From the NCBI GenBank assembly GCA_018267625.1, contig JAFDYC010000081.1, forward strand, positions 1-57,726: a stretch of 57,726 bases of DNA. Reading direction: 5' to 3'. A program made the position numbers and the translations under genes. A model generated the notes under the pieces. It saw nothing but the letters and a program-made list of their open reading frames with translations, made no database searches and was not told the DNA's origin. The stretch comes from Bacteroidota bacterium (GTDB lineage: Bacteria; Bacteroidota; Bacteroidia; Chitinophagales; Chitinophagaceae). Numbering within the stretch: the stretch's first letter is position 1; the number at the start of each line of letters is the position of its first letter. This document shows positions 44,854 through 53,157 of the stretch, in pieces.

Positions 44854-44884
44854 TTTGCCCGCCGCATGATTCCTGCTACCTTTC
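44854..44884 (+). promoter_or_regulatory. Candidate -33/-7 promoter of the charged-helix lipoprotein
   Basis: TTTG at 44854-44857 and TACCTTTC at 44877-44884 are separated by 19 nt, the spacing of Bacteroidota promoters; the -7 box has C instead of the final G. It ends 4 nt before the ATG at 44889. Confidence 0.45.
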
Positions 44885-44888
44885 ACGC

Positions 44889-45533
44889 ATGACCCGTTCC
44901 TGTAGTTGGCTCTTGCTTTGCCTGTTCCTTTTCAATTCCTGTGCTGCGCAAAACCATGCTGAACGTAAGCTGCAGTCGGCACTCCATTACGGAATGACAC
45001 ATGCCCAGGCCCTGGCCGTCATCCCAAACCGCAGTGAAATGATTCTTGGCGAATTCAATTTCCCGGAAGGGCATATGCAGGCTTTTCAATATACCCGCTT
45101 TGGTAATGATGCTTTCAAAGTGCCCCGTTATTACCTCTATTTCCTCAATGACACGCTGGTACGAAAAAGCCCGGAGGAAAACTTGCGTGAAGGCTCGAAG
45201 CTGGCTTTGCAGGAACATGCAAGCCTGCTGGCAAACCGCGAAAAAGCAGTCATGACTGCCGAAAAACAGGCAGCCTTAGAAGAGAAAAGATCTGCCGAAG
45301 CAGCCAAGGCAAAAGCCAAAGTAGCGGAACGACAAGCCGACATTGCAAGGAAAAAGGCAGAACAGGCAGAACAGAAAGCCGAAGCTGCACGTAAAAAAGC
45401 TTTGGAAGCAACCGCACGCAGTAAGGCTCGGGATGAAGCACTACAGCAGCAGGAGGCGATTCAGGATAAACAACCCAGAAAGAAATCCAAAAAACAGGCA
45501 GCCAGCTTCGATGATGATGAGGACGACTGGTAG
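44889..45533 (+). CDS. Lipoprotein with long charged helix and acidic tail, unknown function
   Basis: This 214-residue protein starts with a lipoprotein signal (MTRSCSWLLLCLFLFNSC; lipobox LFNSC). Residues about 25-100 form a small globular part (HYGMTHAQALAVIPNR, FKVPRYYLYFLNDTLVRKSP) that resembles SmpA/BamE-like small domains in layout, though I cannot claim homology. From about 105 to 190 it is an alanine-, lysine-, glutamate- and glutamine-rich stretch typical of a long coiled coil or single alpha helix (for example AEAAKAKAKVAERQADIARK). It ends in a basic patch (RKKSKKQ) and the acidic tail FDDDEDDW. It stands alone between EF-G-2 and dxs, with only a candidate promoter and no operon partner. 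Confidence 0.75.
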   Translation: MTRSCSWLLLCLFLFNSCAAQNHAERKLQSALHYGMTHAQALAVIPNRSEMILGEFNFPEGHMQAFQYTRFGNDAFKVPRYYLYFLNDTLVRKSPEENLREGSKLALQEHASLLANREKAVMTAEKQAALEEKRSAEAAKAKAKVAERQADIARKKAEQAEQKAEAARKKALEATARSKARDEALQQQEAIQDKQPRKKSKKQAASFDDDEDDW

Positions 45534-45592
45534 CGCTGCAACGAAGCTGAATCAGGGCACCTAAACAGGCAATCCAAAAAATGGAAGAATGA

Positions 45593-45619
45593 GAACGGCT
45601 GCTTTTCGGGCTGCCGTTC
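45593..45619. terminator. Candidate hairpin between converging lipoprotein and dxs
   Basis: A 7-bp perfect stem GAACGGC / GCCGTTC, extended by two further pairs past a T.T mismatch, lies 59 nt after the lipoprotein stop and 7 nt before the dxs stop. No strong T run follows on either strand. Confidence 0.4.
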
Positions 45620-45625
45620 CAAAAC

Positions 45626-47590
45626 TCAATTCAGCATATTTCCATTACTACTTTGTCTCTTCACCGGCAGGGGTTCTACCGGCACTAAGCCCCACATATC
45701 ACGCACGGCGGCACAGATACCTGCTGCATCAAAGCCGCATTCATGTTGCAGTTCTTCGGGCTTACCATGCTCCACAAACCGGTCGGGGATACCCAGCATC
45801 CGCACTTCCGGACTGTAGTGATGGGCCGCGAAAAACTCCAATACTGCGGAGCCAAAGCCACCCATCACGGAGCCGTCTTCTACAGTAATAATCTTTGAGA
45901 ACCTGGCAGCTATTTCATGGAGCAGGTTTTCATCCAGGGGCTTCACGAATCGTAGGTCGTAAAGTGCCGGATGTAGGCCTTCCGATTCAAGCAGTTTGCA
46001 GGCCGCTTCTGCAAAATTTCCCGGGTGCCCGATGCTCAGGATGGCAATTTCTTCACCGGAACGTATCCTGCGCCCGGTACCGACTTCAATCTTTTCGAAG
46101 GGAGTTTTCCATTGTGGCATGACACCTTGCCCACGGGGATACCGGATGCAGAAGGGCACTTCAGTTTCCTCGAGCTGGGCGGTGTACATCAGGTTGCGCA
46201 GCTCGCTTTCATTCATGGGCGCACTCACCACCATGTTGGGTATGCAACGCATGAAGGCCAGATCGAAGGCGCCGTGGTGTGTCGGGCCATCATCGCCTAC
46301 GAGGCCACCGCGGTCGAGGCAGAAAATGACGGGTAGTTTTTGAATGGCCACATCATGGATCACCATGTCGTAGCCTCGTTGCATGAAGGAGGAGTAGATG
46401 TTGCAAAAGACCTTCATACCCTGGGTTGCGAGGCCTGCAGAGAGCGTGACGGCGTGTTGTTCGGCTATGCCGACATCCAAAGCGCGGTCTGGCATTTGCT
46501 CCATCATATACTTCAGCGAGCAACCGCTGGGCATGGCTGGTGTGATACCCATAATCTTCGGGTTCATCTCAGCCAGTTCTATGATGCTGAGGCCAAATAC
46601 ATCCTGATATTTGGGCGGTTCAGGTACAGGACTGTGCTTCTTATTGATGATGCCCGTGATCTTATCGAAGGTGCCGGGTGCATGCCAAAGGGTCTGGTCT
46701 TTTTCAGCCAGTTCATATCCTTTGCCTTTGACCGTTTTTATATGCAACAGTTTTGGTCCGGGAATCTGGGCCAGGTCTTTGATAGTCTCGGCCAGTTTGA
46801 TGACATGGTGCCCGTCAATGGGCCCGAAGTAGCGCATGCCTAAGGCTTCAAAAAGATTGGCGGAGCCGCTGACCATGCCTTTTAGCGTAGCCTCAATCTT
46901 GGCGGCCATCTTACGTTGCGCCTTAGGATAGGGCATTTTGCCCAGTAGGTTCCAGACATCATCCCGCATCCGGTTCCAGGTCTTCGAAGTTGTAATGTCG
47001 GTGAGGTATTCTTTGAGCGCACCCACGTTGGGGTCAATGCTCATGTTGTTATCGTTGAGGATGACGAGCATGTTCGCGCCACTGACACCGGCATGGTTGA
47101 GGGCTTCAAAGGCAAGGCCTGCGGTCATAGCACCATCGCCAATTACAGCTACATGCCTGCGATGCATTTCTCCTTTCAGCCGGGAGGCAATTGCCATGCC
47201 CAGGGTAGCGGAGATGGATGTAGAAGAATGCCCCACACCGAAGGCATCATATTCGCTCTCGCTTCTTTTCGGGAAGCCGGACAGGCCACCGTATTTTCGG
47301 TTGGTATGGAATTGTTCACGACGCCCGGTTAGGATTTTGTGCCCATATGCCTGGTGGCCCACATCCCAGACGAGTTGGTCATCCGGTGTGTTCAGAGCCC
47401 AATGCAGCGCTACGGTAAGCTCTACAACGCCCAGGCTGGCACCGAAGTGGCCACCATAAATGCTTACATCGTCAATGATAAATTGCCGCAATTCGGCGGC
47501 AACCTGAGGTAATTGCTCTATGGGCAGCTTGCGCAAATCATCGGGTGTATCAATTTGTGCAAGCAGGGGGCCGGGTACTATGAGGTCCAT
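45626..47590 (-). CDS. dxs: 1-deoxy-D-xylulose-5-phosphate synthase
   Basis: This 654-residue protein is the first enzyme of the MEP isoprenoid pathway; it condenses pyruvate and glyceraldehyde-3-phosphate using thiamine diphosphate. The ThDP motif is GDGAMTAG at about 151-158, ending in ILNDNNMSI. Other family blocks are present: LVWDVGHQAYGHKILTGR, GVGHSSTSISATLGMA, the transketolase pyrimidine segment CFLDRGG..GPTHHGAFDL and a C-terminal domain ending in HGKPEELQHE. An in-frame ATG at 47674 would add 28 non-conserved residues; I prefer 47590. It is 83 nt downstream of the sigma-54 activator gene. Confidence 0.97.
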   Translation of the reverse strand: MDLIVPGPLLAQIDTPDDLRKLPIEQLPQVAAELRQFIIDDVSIYGGHFGASLGVVELTVALHWALNTPDDQLVWDVGHQAYGHKILTGRREQFHTNRKYGGLSGFPKRSESEYDAFGVGHSSTSISATLGMAIASRLKGEMHRRHVAVIGDGAMTAGLAFEALNHAGVSGANMLVILNDNNMSIDPNVGALKEYLTDITTSKTWNRMRDDVWNLLGKMPYPKAQRKMAAKIEATLKGMVSGSANLFEALGMRYFGPIDGHHVIKLAETIKDLAQIPGPKLLHIKTVKGKGYELAEKDQTLWHAPGTFDKITGIINKKHSPVPEPPKYQDVFGLSIIELAEMNPKIMGITPAMPSGCSLKYMMEQMPDRALDVGIAEQHAVTLSAGLATQGMKVFCNIYSSFMQRGYDMVIHDVAIQKLPVIFCLDRGGLVGDDGPTHHGAFDLAFMRCIPNMVVSAPMNESELRNLMYTAQLEETEVPFCIRYPRGQGVMPQWKTPFEKIEVGTGRRIRSGEEIAILSIGHPGNFAEAACKLLESEGLHPALYDLRFVKPLDENLLHEIAARFSKIITVEDGSVMGGFGSAVLEFFAAHHYSPEVRMLGIPDRFVEHGKPEELQHECGFDAAGICAAVRDMWGLVPVEPLPVKRQSSNGNMLN

Positions 47591-47673
47591 GAAAGAAAAA
47601 TCGCTGCTATCAGGCGTTAAAAATAAAAAATATAGTGCGCATGGCCCGGATACCCGCTTCTGCCCCTGACGCA

Positions 47674-48846
47674 TCAGCTCATCAGGACGTAGCGTTGTAC
47701 GTCGGCCTTTGAAATCTTTGTACTGTCAGAAAGGATAATCAGGCGTTCGACAGCATTGCGTAACTCGCGGATATTACCTGTCCAGTTATGCTCGGTCAAG
47801 GCAGTCAGGGCTTGTTTGTCGAAGTTTTTTTCGGGCTGATTGTATTCGGCAGAAATTGATTTCAGAAAATGGGCTGCCAAAAGGGGTATATCACTGCGTC
47901 GCTCATTTAGCGAGGGCACCTTGATGAGGATGACCGACAGGCGGTGAAAGAGATCCAGCCGGAAGCGTTTGGCGCTCACTTCTTCGAGTAGGTCTTTGTT
48001 GGTTGCTGCAATCACCCGCACATCTACTTTCATCTCCTTTTCGCCCCCCACCCGGGTAATCTTTCCTTCCTGCAAGGCCCGCAACACCTTGGCCTGAGCA
48101 TCGAGGCTCATGTCGCCGATTTCATCTAAAAATAAAGTGCCGCCCTGAGCGCTTTCAAACTTGCCCAGTCGCTGCTTGATGGCCGAAGTAAAGGAGCCTT
48201 TTTCATGCCCGAATAGTTCACTTTCGATCAGCTCAGAAGGGATGGCGGCGCAGTTCACTTCAATCATTGGGCCGGAGGCGCGTTGGCTGTGCTGGTGCAG
48301 GCTGCGGGCAACCAGTTCTTTACCCACACCGTTCGCACCGGTGATGAGCACCCGTGCATCCGTGGGGCCCACTTTTCGGATAGTGTCCCGGATGGCCTTC
48401 ATGCCTTCGCTTTCGCCGATCATATCCGTCTCTGCCTTGCGCGATACTTTACTGCGCAGGGTACGGGCCTCGGTGGTCAGCGAACTTTTGTCCATCGCAT
48501 TACGGATGGTGATGAGCAGCCGGTTGAGGTCAGGCGGTTTGGAGATGTAATCGTAGGCACCCTGCTTGACGGCCTCTACGGCGGTCTCGATGGTGCCATG
48601 GCCGGAGATGACTATGAAGGGTGTGTCGGGCCGGGCTTCACGTGCTGCACTGAGCACTTCGAGACCATCCATCTTCGGCATCTTGACATCGCAGAGGACG
48701 CAATCAAACTTGCCTTCCTTGATTTTTTTCAGGCCTTCCGCACCATCGGCTGCTTCGTCAATCTGAAAGCCTTCGAGCGAAAGGATATCCCGCAACGCAC
48801 GGCGAATGGCTTGTTCATCGTCTATGATTAAAAGGGACTGAGGCAT
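47674..48846 (-). CDS. NtrC-family response regulator lacking a C-terminal HTH
   Basis: This 390-residue protein has an N-terminal receiver (LLIIDDEQAIRRAL, phosphoacceptor D53 in VLCDVKMPKMDG, then PPDLNRL) and an AAA+ sigma-54-interaction domain. Walker A reads GANGVGKE (170-177), Walker B LFLDEIGD, and the R-finger region is intact. The GAFTGA loop that contacts sigma-54 reads GSFTSA (217-222). The AAA+ domain ends WTGNIRELRNAVERLIILSD, and only 16 residues follow (to YVLMS). No Fis-type DNA-binding helix-turn-helix is present. It could act from solution or with another DNA-binding partner. No cognate histidine kinase is adjacent. Confidence 0.92.
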   Translation of the reverse strand: MPQSLLIIDDEQAIRRALRDILSLEGFQIDEAADGAEGLKKIKEGKFDCVLCDVKMPKMDGLEVLSAAREARPDTPFIVISGHGTIETAVEAVKQGAYDYISKPPDLNRLLITIRNAMDKSSLTTEARTLRSKVSRKAETDMIGESEGMKAIRDTIRKVGPTDARVLITGANGVGKELVARSLHQHSQRASGPMIEVNCAAIPSELIESELFGHEKGSFTSAIKQRLGKFESAQGGTLFLDEIGDMSLDAQAKVLRALQEGKITRVGGEKEMKVDVRVIAATNKDLLEEVSAKRFRLDLFHRLSVILIKVPSLNERRSDIPLLAAHFLKSISAEYNQPEKNFDKQALTALTEHNWTGNIRELRNAVERLIILSDSTKISKADVQRYVLMS

Positions 48847-48952
48847 GGTGCTGAAAATAGTCTGAAAGCCTTTGCAGGTTTAATTCTTTAAAAAAAATCA
48901 GGGCAGGAAGGTGCTGGTAAAAATGAAGTGCGGGAAGCAGCGCGTGTGGATG

Positions 48953-49672
48953 CTAACGCAATTCATTTCCTTTTTCATCCCATTGTTTCCATTTCCCTTT
49001 CTTTTCGCCAAGTTGATACATGCCTTCACTTTTCAATTTCCCATCGGGATAAAACTCTTTCCAGATACCCGTCTTCTGGTCGTTGCTGTAAAATCCGCTT
49101 TCAGTTACATTACCATTATCCCCGTAAGTAGCAGCATCCCCTTCCAGCTTGCCTCGGTCATAGGTGTATTCGGCAAGTTTTTGCCCATTTTCCCGATAAA
49201 AAGTACTCTTCCCATCGTGGACATTGTGGTTGTAATTACTATGCTCCTGCATGGGGCCATTGAGGTACCAGCGCGTGTACCAGCCACTGCGCACACCTTT
49301 TGAATAATAGGTTTCTTCGGCCATGTTGGCGCCGGGGAAATACGTTCTGGAAGGCCCATCGGGGAGGTCGGAAGTGTAGCTGATAAGCTTCTCCACCTGC
49401 CCGGTACGGCGTAGTTCCACATAAGTTCCGTTTTTCTTGCCTTTAGTAAAAGACGTGAGTGTATGCGGCAACATGTTTTCCCAGAACTCTGTCCAGACAC
49501 CCTCACGCAAACCCTGATGGGTCTTTCCTTCACTCATCACCAGGTTGCCACGGCGCACCTGAATAAACTCCCAGCCACCCGGGTCGCGACGGCGAAGCGT
49601 ATCGGGCATTTGTGCGAATGAAGATGTAGCCAGGCACAGAAGGCCGGCAATAAAAAAGAAAGAATACTTCAT
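48953..49672 (-). CDS. MORN/YwqK-type repeat secreted protein
   Basis: This 239-residue protein starts with a signal peptide (MKYSFFFIAGLLCLATSSFA). Six or more MORN-variant repeats follow, each about 23 residues with a G-x-W/Y...Y/F-x-x-G core: GLREGVWTEFW, KKNGTYVELRRTG, DGPSRTYFPGA, RSGWYTRWYLNGP, DGKSTFYRENGQ, LEGDAATYGDNGN, KTGIWKEFYPDG, KKGKWKQWDEKG. Such repeats are called YwqK-type and are annotated as antitoxin-like in Bacteroidota, but no toxin is adjacent. It ends 239 nt upstream of the sigma-54 activator gene in the same direction. Confidence 0.85.
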   Translation of the reverse strand: MKYSFFFIAGLLCLATSSFAQMPDTLRRRDPGGWEFIQVRRGNLVMSEGKTHQGLREGVWTEFWENMLPHTLTSFTKGKKNGTYVELRRTGQVEKLISYTSDLPDGPSRTYFPGANMAEETYYSKGVRSGWYTRWYLNGPMQEHSNYNHNVHDGKSTFYRENGQKLAEYTYDRGKLEGDAATYGDNGNVTESGFYSNDQKTGIWKEFYPDGKLKSEGMYQLGEKKGKWKQWDEKGNELR

Positions 49673-49710
49673 TAGAAATAGAAGAAGAGCGGAGCAAATT
49701 ACGGGAAGGC

Positions 49711-50406
49711 ATGCTGGAAGCCGGCGTTACAAGCTCGCCAAAAAACGAAGCCAAGTTGCATCGGCACTACCTTCGGAAGGTGCAGGATGTCATCGAAAAA
49801 TTGCGTTTCAGGCTCACTCAGCCGCTGCCAGGCCGGGCTGCTCAGGCAAGGATGAAAGGCCCCCTGCGCCCGATGCCGGAAAGCCCTCCTGCCGATGCCC
49901 GCAACAGTGCCGTCTTGCAGCTCTTATACCCACTGAACGGAACCTGGAACCTGGCACTCATTCGTCGGGTGGAAGATGGCGGTGCACACAGCGGACAAAT
50001 ATCTTTCCCCGGCGGCCGCTTTGAGCCGGAAGATAAAAGCTTCGACAGGACGGCACTGCGCGAGACTGAAGAAGAAATCGGTATTCCGCATCAGGCTCCG
50101 GAATTGCTGGGAGCACTGACCCCCATCTATATTCCGGTGTCTCATTTTTTGGTACATCCTTTTGTAGCCTGGCTGGAGCAACGACCCCAATTCATAGCCA
50201 GCCCGGATGAAGTAACGGAGGTGATAGAGACTCCGCTCAATGAACTCTTTGACCCACGCAACAAAATCGAAACCATCGTGCGCCCGCCTTCACATCCTGA
50301 CTTAAGTATTCAGGTGCCTGCATATCGCTTATCAAATGACCGGATTGTCTGGGGCGCCACAGCCATGATGCTGGCTGAGATGGAAGCTGTTTTTCAAGGT
50401 CTTTGA
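49711..50406 (+). CDS. Nudix hydrolase, CoA pyrophosphatase (NudL) type
   Basis: This 231-residue protein carries a full Nudix box: GGRFEPEDKSFDRTALRETEEEIG begins at about residue 101 (given in part: FEPEDKSFDRTALRETEEE), with the preceding HSGQISFPGG that marks the CoA-pyrophosphatase group. Expected reaction: cleavage of CoA, CoA esters or oxidised CoA to phosphopantetheine and 3',5'-ADP. The C-terminal RIVWGATAMML is also typical. The N-terminal 23 residues before VQDVIEKL are weakly conserved; a GTG at 49780 is an alternative start. Confidence 0.92.
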   Translation: MLEAGVTSSPKNEAKLHRHYLRKVQDVIEKLRFRLTQPLPGRAAQARMKGPLRPMPESPPADARNSAVLQLLYPLNGTWNLALIRRVEDGGAHSGQISFPGGRFEPEDKSFDRTALRETEEEIGIPHQAPELLGALTPIYIPVSHFLVHPFVAWLEQRPQFIASPDEVTEVIETPLNELFDPRNKIETIVRPPSHPDLSIQVPAYRLSNDRIVWGATAMMLAEMEAVFQGL

Positions 50407-50411
50407 AACGC

Positions 50412-50431
50412 TCGTTTTATATAAAAAACGA
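50412..50431. terminator. AT-rich hairpin between converging NudL-type and fatty-acid-hydroxylase genes
   Basis: TCGTTTT / AAAACGA forms a short stem around ATATA(A) 5 nt after the stop at 50406 and 15 nt before the opposing stop at 50447. It is weak; a second small inverted repeat (AACAA-AGC-TTGTT) follows immediately. Confidence 0.35.
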
Positions 50432-50446
50432 ACAAAGCTTGTTGCA

Positions 50447-51061
50447 TTATTCCTCTTTTTTAGGAACAGTACCGAACACGATATCCCACAGCACGGAACT
50501 GACTCCGAAGCCCTTCTCAGGGCATTTGTAATGATGCAGGTGATGGTTGCGCCATAGGGCTTTCATGAATCGGGGCGGAGCAAAAGCATGGATGGCAAAA
50601 TGCATGGAGCCATACATAAGGTAGCCAAACAGGAATCCCGGGAAGAAGGCCAGCGCATGCCAGCCCATCAGGAAATAAAACAGTGAGAATAAAAGGGAAG
50701 CAACAATGATGCTGGGCACCGGTGGCATGAACAAGCGCTCTTTATCCCGGGGAAATTCATGATGAACCCCGTGCATGGTATAGACGAATTTCTGCGCCCT
50801 CGGGCTTTCTGCGGCCCAATGAAAAAGCTTACGGTGTGCGAAATATTCGAACAGGCTCCAGAATAAAGCACCCGCTACAAAAAGCAGCAACTCCATCCAG
50901 GGATTCAACCCTTTGTATGCGGCACCGTAATACAACATACCCGCAATAACGGGTAAATACAGGCTATAGATGACGATCGGGTGGGTCTTCGTCATGCTTT
51001 CCAGCAACTCACTATGAAATAGCTGTGCCTGTCCTTTATTCTTGATTTTATCGAATTGCAT
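50447..51061 (-). CDS. Fatty acid hydroxylase superfamily membrane protein
   Basis: This 204-residue protein has the histidine clusters of the sterol desaturase/fatty-acid hydroxylase superfamily: HRKLFH, HGVHHEF, HFAIH and HHLHHY, which bind a di-iron centre at the membrane. About four hydrophobic segments surround them. Closest in layout are the carotenoid-type or sphingolipid-type hydroxylases; the exact substrate is not visible. A -7 box (51070-51077) lies eight bases before the ATG at 51061, supporting this start over the ATG at 51115. Confidence 0.9.
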   Translation of the reverse strand: MQFDKIKNKGQAQLFHSELLESMTKTHPIVIYSLYLPVIAGMLYYGAAYKGLNPWMELLLFVAGALFWSLFEYFAHRKLFHWAAESPRAQKFVYTMHGVHHEFPRDKERLFMPPVPSIIVASLLFSLFYFLMGWHALAFFPGFLFGYLMYGSMHFAIHAFAPPRFMKALWRNHHLHHYKCPEKGFGVSSVLWDIVFGTVPKKEE

Positions 51062-51069
51062 GGCTGTAG

Positions 51070-51077
51070 CAAATTTA
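51070..51077 (-). promoter_or_regulatory. -7 box (TAAATTTG) of the fatty-acid-hydroxylase gene
   Basis: This is an exact TAnnTTTG match on the minus strand, ending 8 nt before the ATG at 51061. A TTTC at the -33 position (complement of 51096-51099) is spaced 18 nt upstream. Confidence 0.5.
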
Positions 51078-51250
51078 AGCAGCAGGCAGGGAGGCGAAAC
51101 CGCACACACCGACAAGACACTGCCTTCAACCGATGATCATCAGGAGCTACTGCACCGTCCTCAAAAATCATTCTCAGGCATTTTCCTACATTTCGTAGTC
51201 TTTTCAACCCGTCTTCTCATTGACGGAAGTCACAGAAAATCATCGTTACC

Positions 51251-53047
51251 ATGCAGCCTACTGACATTAAGAACCCCGAATATTTTCATCGAGTCGTGGA
51301 TTGCCAATGGGCGTGTCCTTCGCACACTCCGGTGCCGGAATACATCCGCCTGATTGCCCAAGGCCGTTACACGGATGCCTATATGGTGAATTGGGACAGC
51401 AATGTCTTTCCCGGCATCCTGGGCCGCACCTGCGACCGCCCTTGCGAACCGGCCTGCCGCAGGGGCCGGGTGGAGGAAGAGCCTGTTGCTATTTGCCGGC
51501 TGAAACGCGTGGCCGCGGATAATAAAGACGAAGTAATCAGTAGGATGCCCCAAGGCCCTTTCCCGCCCAACGGAAAGAAAATTGCCTTGATTGGCGCCGG
51601 CCCTGCCGCACTCACCGTAGCCCGTGACCTCGCACCTCTGGGTTATGAAATTGACCTCTATGACGAGCAGCATTCTGGCGGCGGCTTTATGCGCTCGCAG
51701 ATACCCTCTTTCCGCCTGCCGGCAGAAGTGCTGGAAGAAGAAGTAGGCTACATCCTGCGCCTCGGTATCAGTACCCATTTCAACCAATACGTCTCTTCAC
51801 TAAAAGGACTTTTAGAAAAAGGATACGATGCCCTGTTCGTAGGCAGTGGCGCACCCAAAGGCCGCGACCTGAAACTGCCAGGACGTGAAGAAGCTGCAGC
51901 CAACATTCATATCGGTATCAACTGGCTGGCGAATGTGGCCTTTGAACACACGCATAAAATCGGTAAACGGGTCATCGTGCTGGGTGGTGGCAACACCGCT
52001 ATGGACTGCTGCCGGACCGCACGCCGCCTGGGTGGTGAAGAGGTTCGGGTGATCGTTCGCTCACCCTATGCTGAAATGAAAGCTTCGCCCTGGGAAAAAG
52101 AAGATGCCCAACACGAAGACATCCCCATCATTGACAATCATGTGCCTAAAAGTTTCGTGGTAGAGAATGGCAAGCTGGCTGGCATGTACTTCGAAAAGGT
52201 GCAGGCAGAATATGATGCAAACGGAAAGCGCAGCCTGATTCCAACCGGCGAACCCGAAGTATTTTATCCTGCAGATGATGTGTTGGTTGCCGTGGGGCAG
52301 GAGAATGCCTTCCCCTGGATTGAACGCGAGCTCGGCATTGACTTCGATAAATGGAATATGCCTGTAGTGGATGCCCTCACTTTTGCTTCTACTCATCCTA
52401 AGGTTTTCTTTGGTGGTGATGCAGCCTTTGGGCCTAAGAATGTCATCACTGCCGTGGCGCACGGGCATCAGGCAGCCATCTCCATACACCTTGCCTGCGA
52501 AGGCCTCAACCTGCTGAAAGACCGGCCCGCAGCAGATACTAACCTGCACGCCCAAAAGATGGGCATTCATGAATGGAGCTATGACAGCTATGTAGTGAAT
52601 GATGAGCGCTACATCGTACCCCAGGCTGCCAAATCTTTGACCCTGCACAACCGCAAACAAGAAGTGGAATTAGGCTTTGATGAAGCCACCGCCTTTCGCG
52701 AAGCACAACGCTGCCTCAATTGCGATGTCCAAACCGTCTTCACGATGGATAAATGTATCGAATGCGATGCCTGTATGGACGTCTGCCCCACATCCTGCAT
52801 TTCCTTCATACCCGATGGGCCGGAAGAGGACCTACGCCAGCGTACTAAAGTGCCTGCAGAAAATACCGATCAGCCCTTGTATGTAAGTGGCATCTTAAAA
52901 ACCGGACGTATCATGGTGAAAGATGAAGATGTGTGCCTGCACTGCGGCCTTTGTGCCGAGCGCTGCCCTACCGCCGCCTGGGATATGATGCAGTATTGGT
53001 ACAATGTGACCAAGGCACATCAAATGGAGCTGCCTATGATTGCATGA
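51251..53047 (+). CDS. GltD-like FAD oxidoreductase fused to a C-terminal ferredoxin
   Basis: This 598-residue protein has an N-terminal GltD-type cluster region (CQWACPSHTPVPEY at 18-31; C61, C65, C69 in TCDRPCEPACRRG), a FAD-binding GAGPAA (115-120), a second nucleotide-binding motif IVLGGGNTAMD (about 238-248) and the conserved VFFGGDAAFG. The C-terminal 110 residues add a two-cluster ferredoxin domain (CIECDACMDVC, CLHCGLCAERC). It should move electrons between NAD(P)H and ferredoxin-like carriers or an unknown acceptor. No glutamate synthase large subunit or 2-oxoacid oxidoreductase is adjacent, so the partner is not visible. A convergent Nfu-type carrier follows. Confidence 0.92.
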   Translation: MQPTDIKNPEYFHRVVDCQWACPSHTPVPEYIRLIAQGRYTDAYMVNWDSNVFPGILGRTCDRPCEPACRRGRVEEEPVAICRLKRVAADNKDEVISRMPQGPFPPNGKKIALIGAGPAALTVARDLAPLGYEIDLYDEQHSGGGFMRSQIPSFRLPAEVLEEEVGYILRLGISTHFNQYVSSLKGLLEKGYDALFVGSGAPKGRDLKLPGREEAAANIHIGINWLANVAFEHTHKIGKRVIVLGGGNTAMDCCRTARRLGGEEVRVIVRSPYAEMKASPWEKEDAQHEDIPIIDNHVPKSFVVENGKLAGMYFEKVQAEYDANGKRSLIPTGEPEVFYPADDVLVAVGQENAFPWIERELGIDFDKWNMPVVDALTFASTHPKVFFGGDAAFGPKNVITAVAHGHQAAISIHLACEGLNLLKDRPAADTNLHAQKMGIHEWSYDSYVVNDERYIVPQAAKSLTLHNRKQEVELGFDEATAFREAQRCLNCDVQTVFTMDKCIECDACMDVCPTSCISFIPDGPEEDLRQRTKVPAENTDQPLYVSGILKTGRIMVKDEDVCLHCGLCAERCPTAAWDMMQYWYNVTKAHQMELPMIA

Positions 53048-53110
53048 ATTCGCACTGGCTCTATTTCATTGCCGCTATTGTAACCGACTCCCAACTTTTT
53101 TCAAAAAAGA

Positions 53111-53132
53111 AAAGCAACCCGCAGGCTGCTTT
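53111..53132 (-). terminator. Terminator between converging flavoprotein and Nfu genes
   Basis: AAAGCA / TGCTTT with inner CC/GG pairs forms a hairpin. On the minus strand it is followed by CTTTTTTG, suiting the Nfu gene ending at 53158. The stem contains a mismatch. Confidence 0.45.
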
Positions 53133-53157
53133 CTAAAAGAAAAATCGGGGGTATTGA

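Noticed and set aside
46974..46990. TTCCAGGTCTT inside dxs, matching the core of the RAYT palindrome
   Set aside because: It has no inverted partner arm and encodes the conserved dxs residues KTWNR, so it is coincidence.
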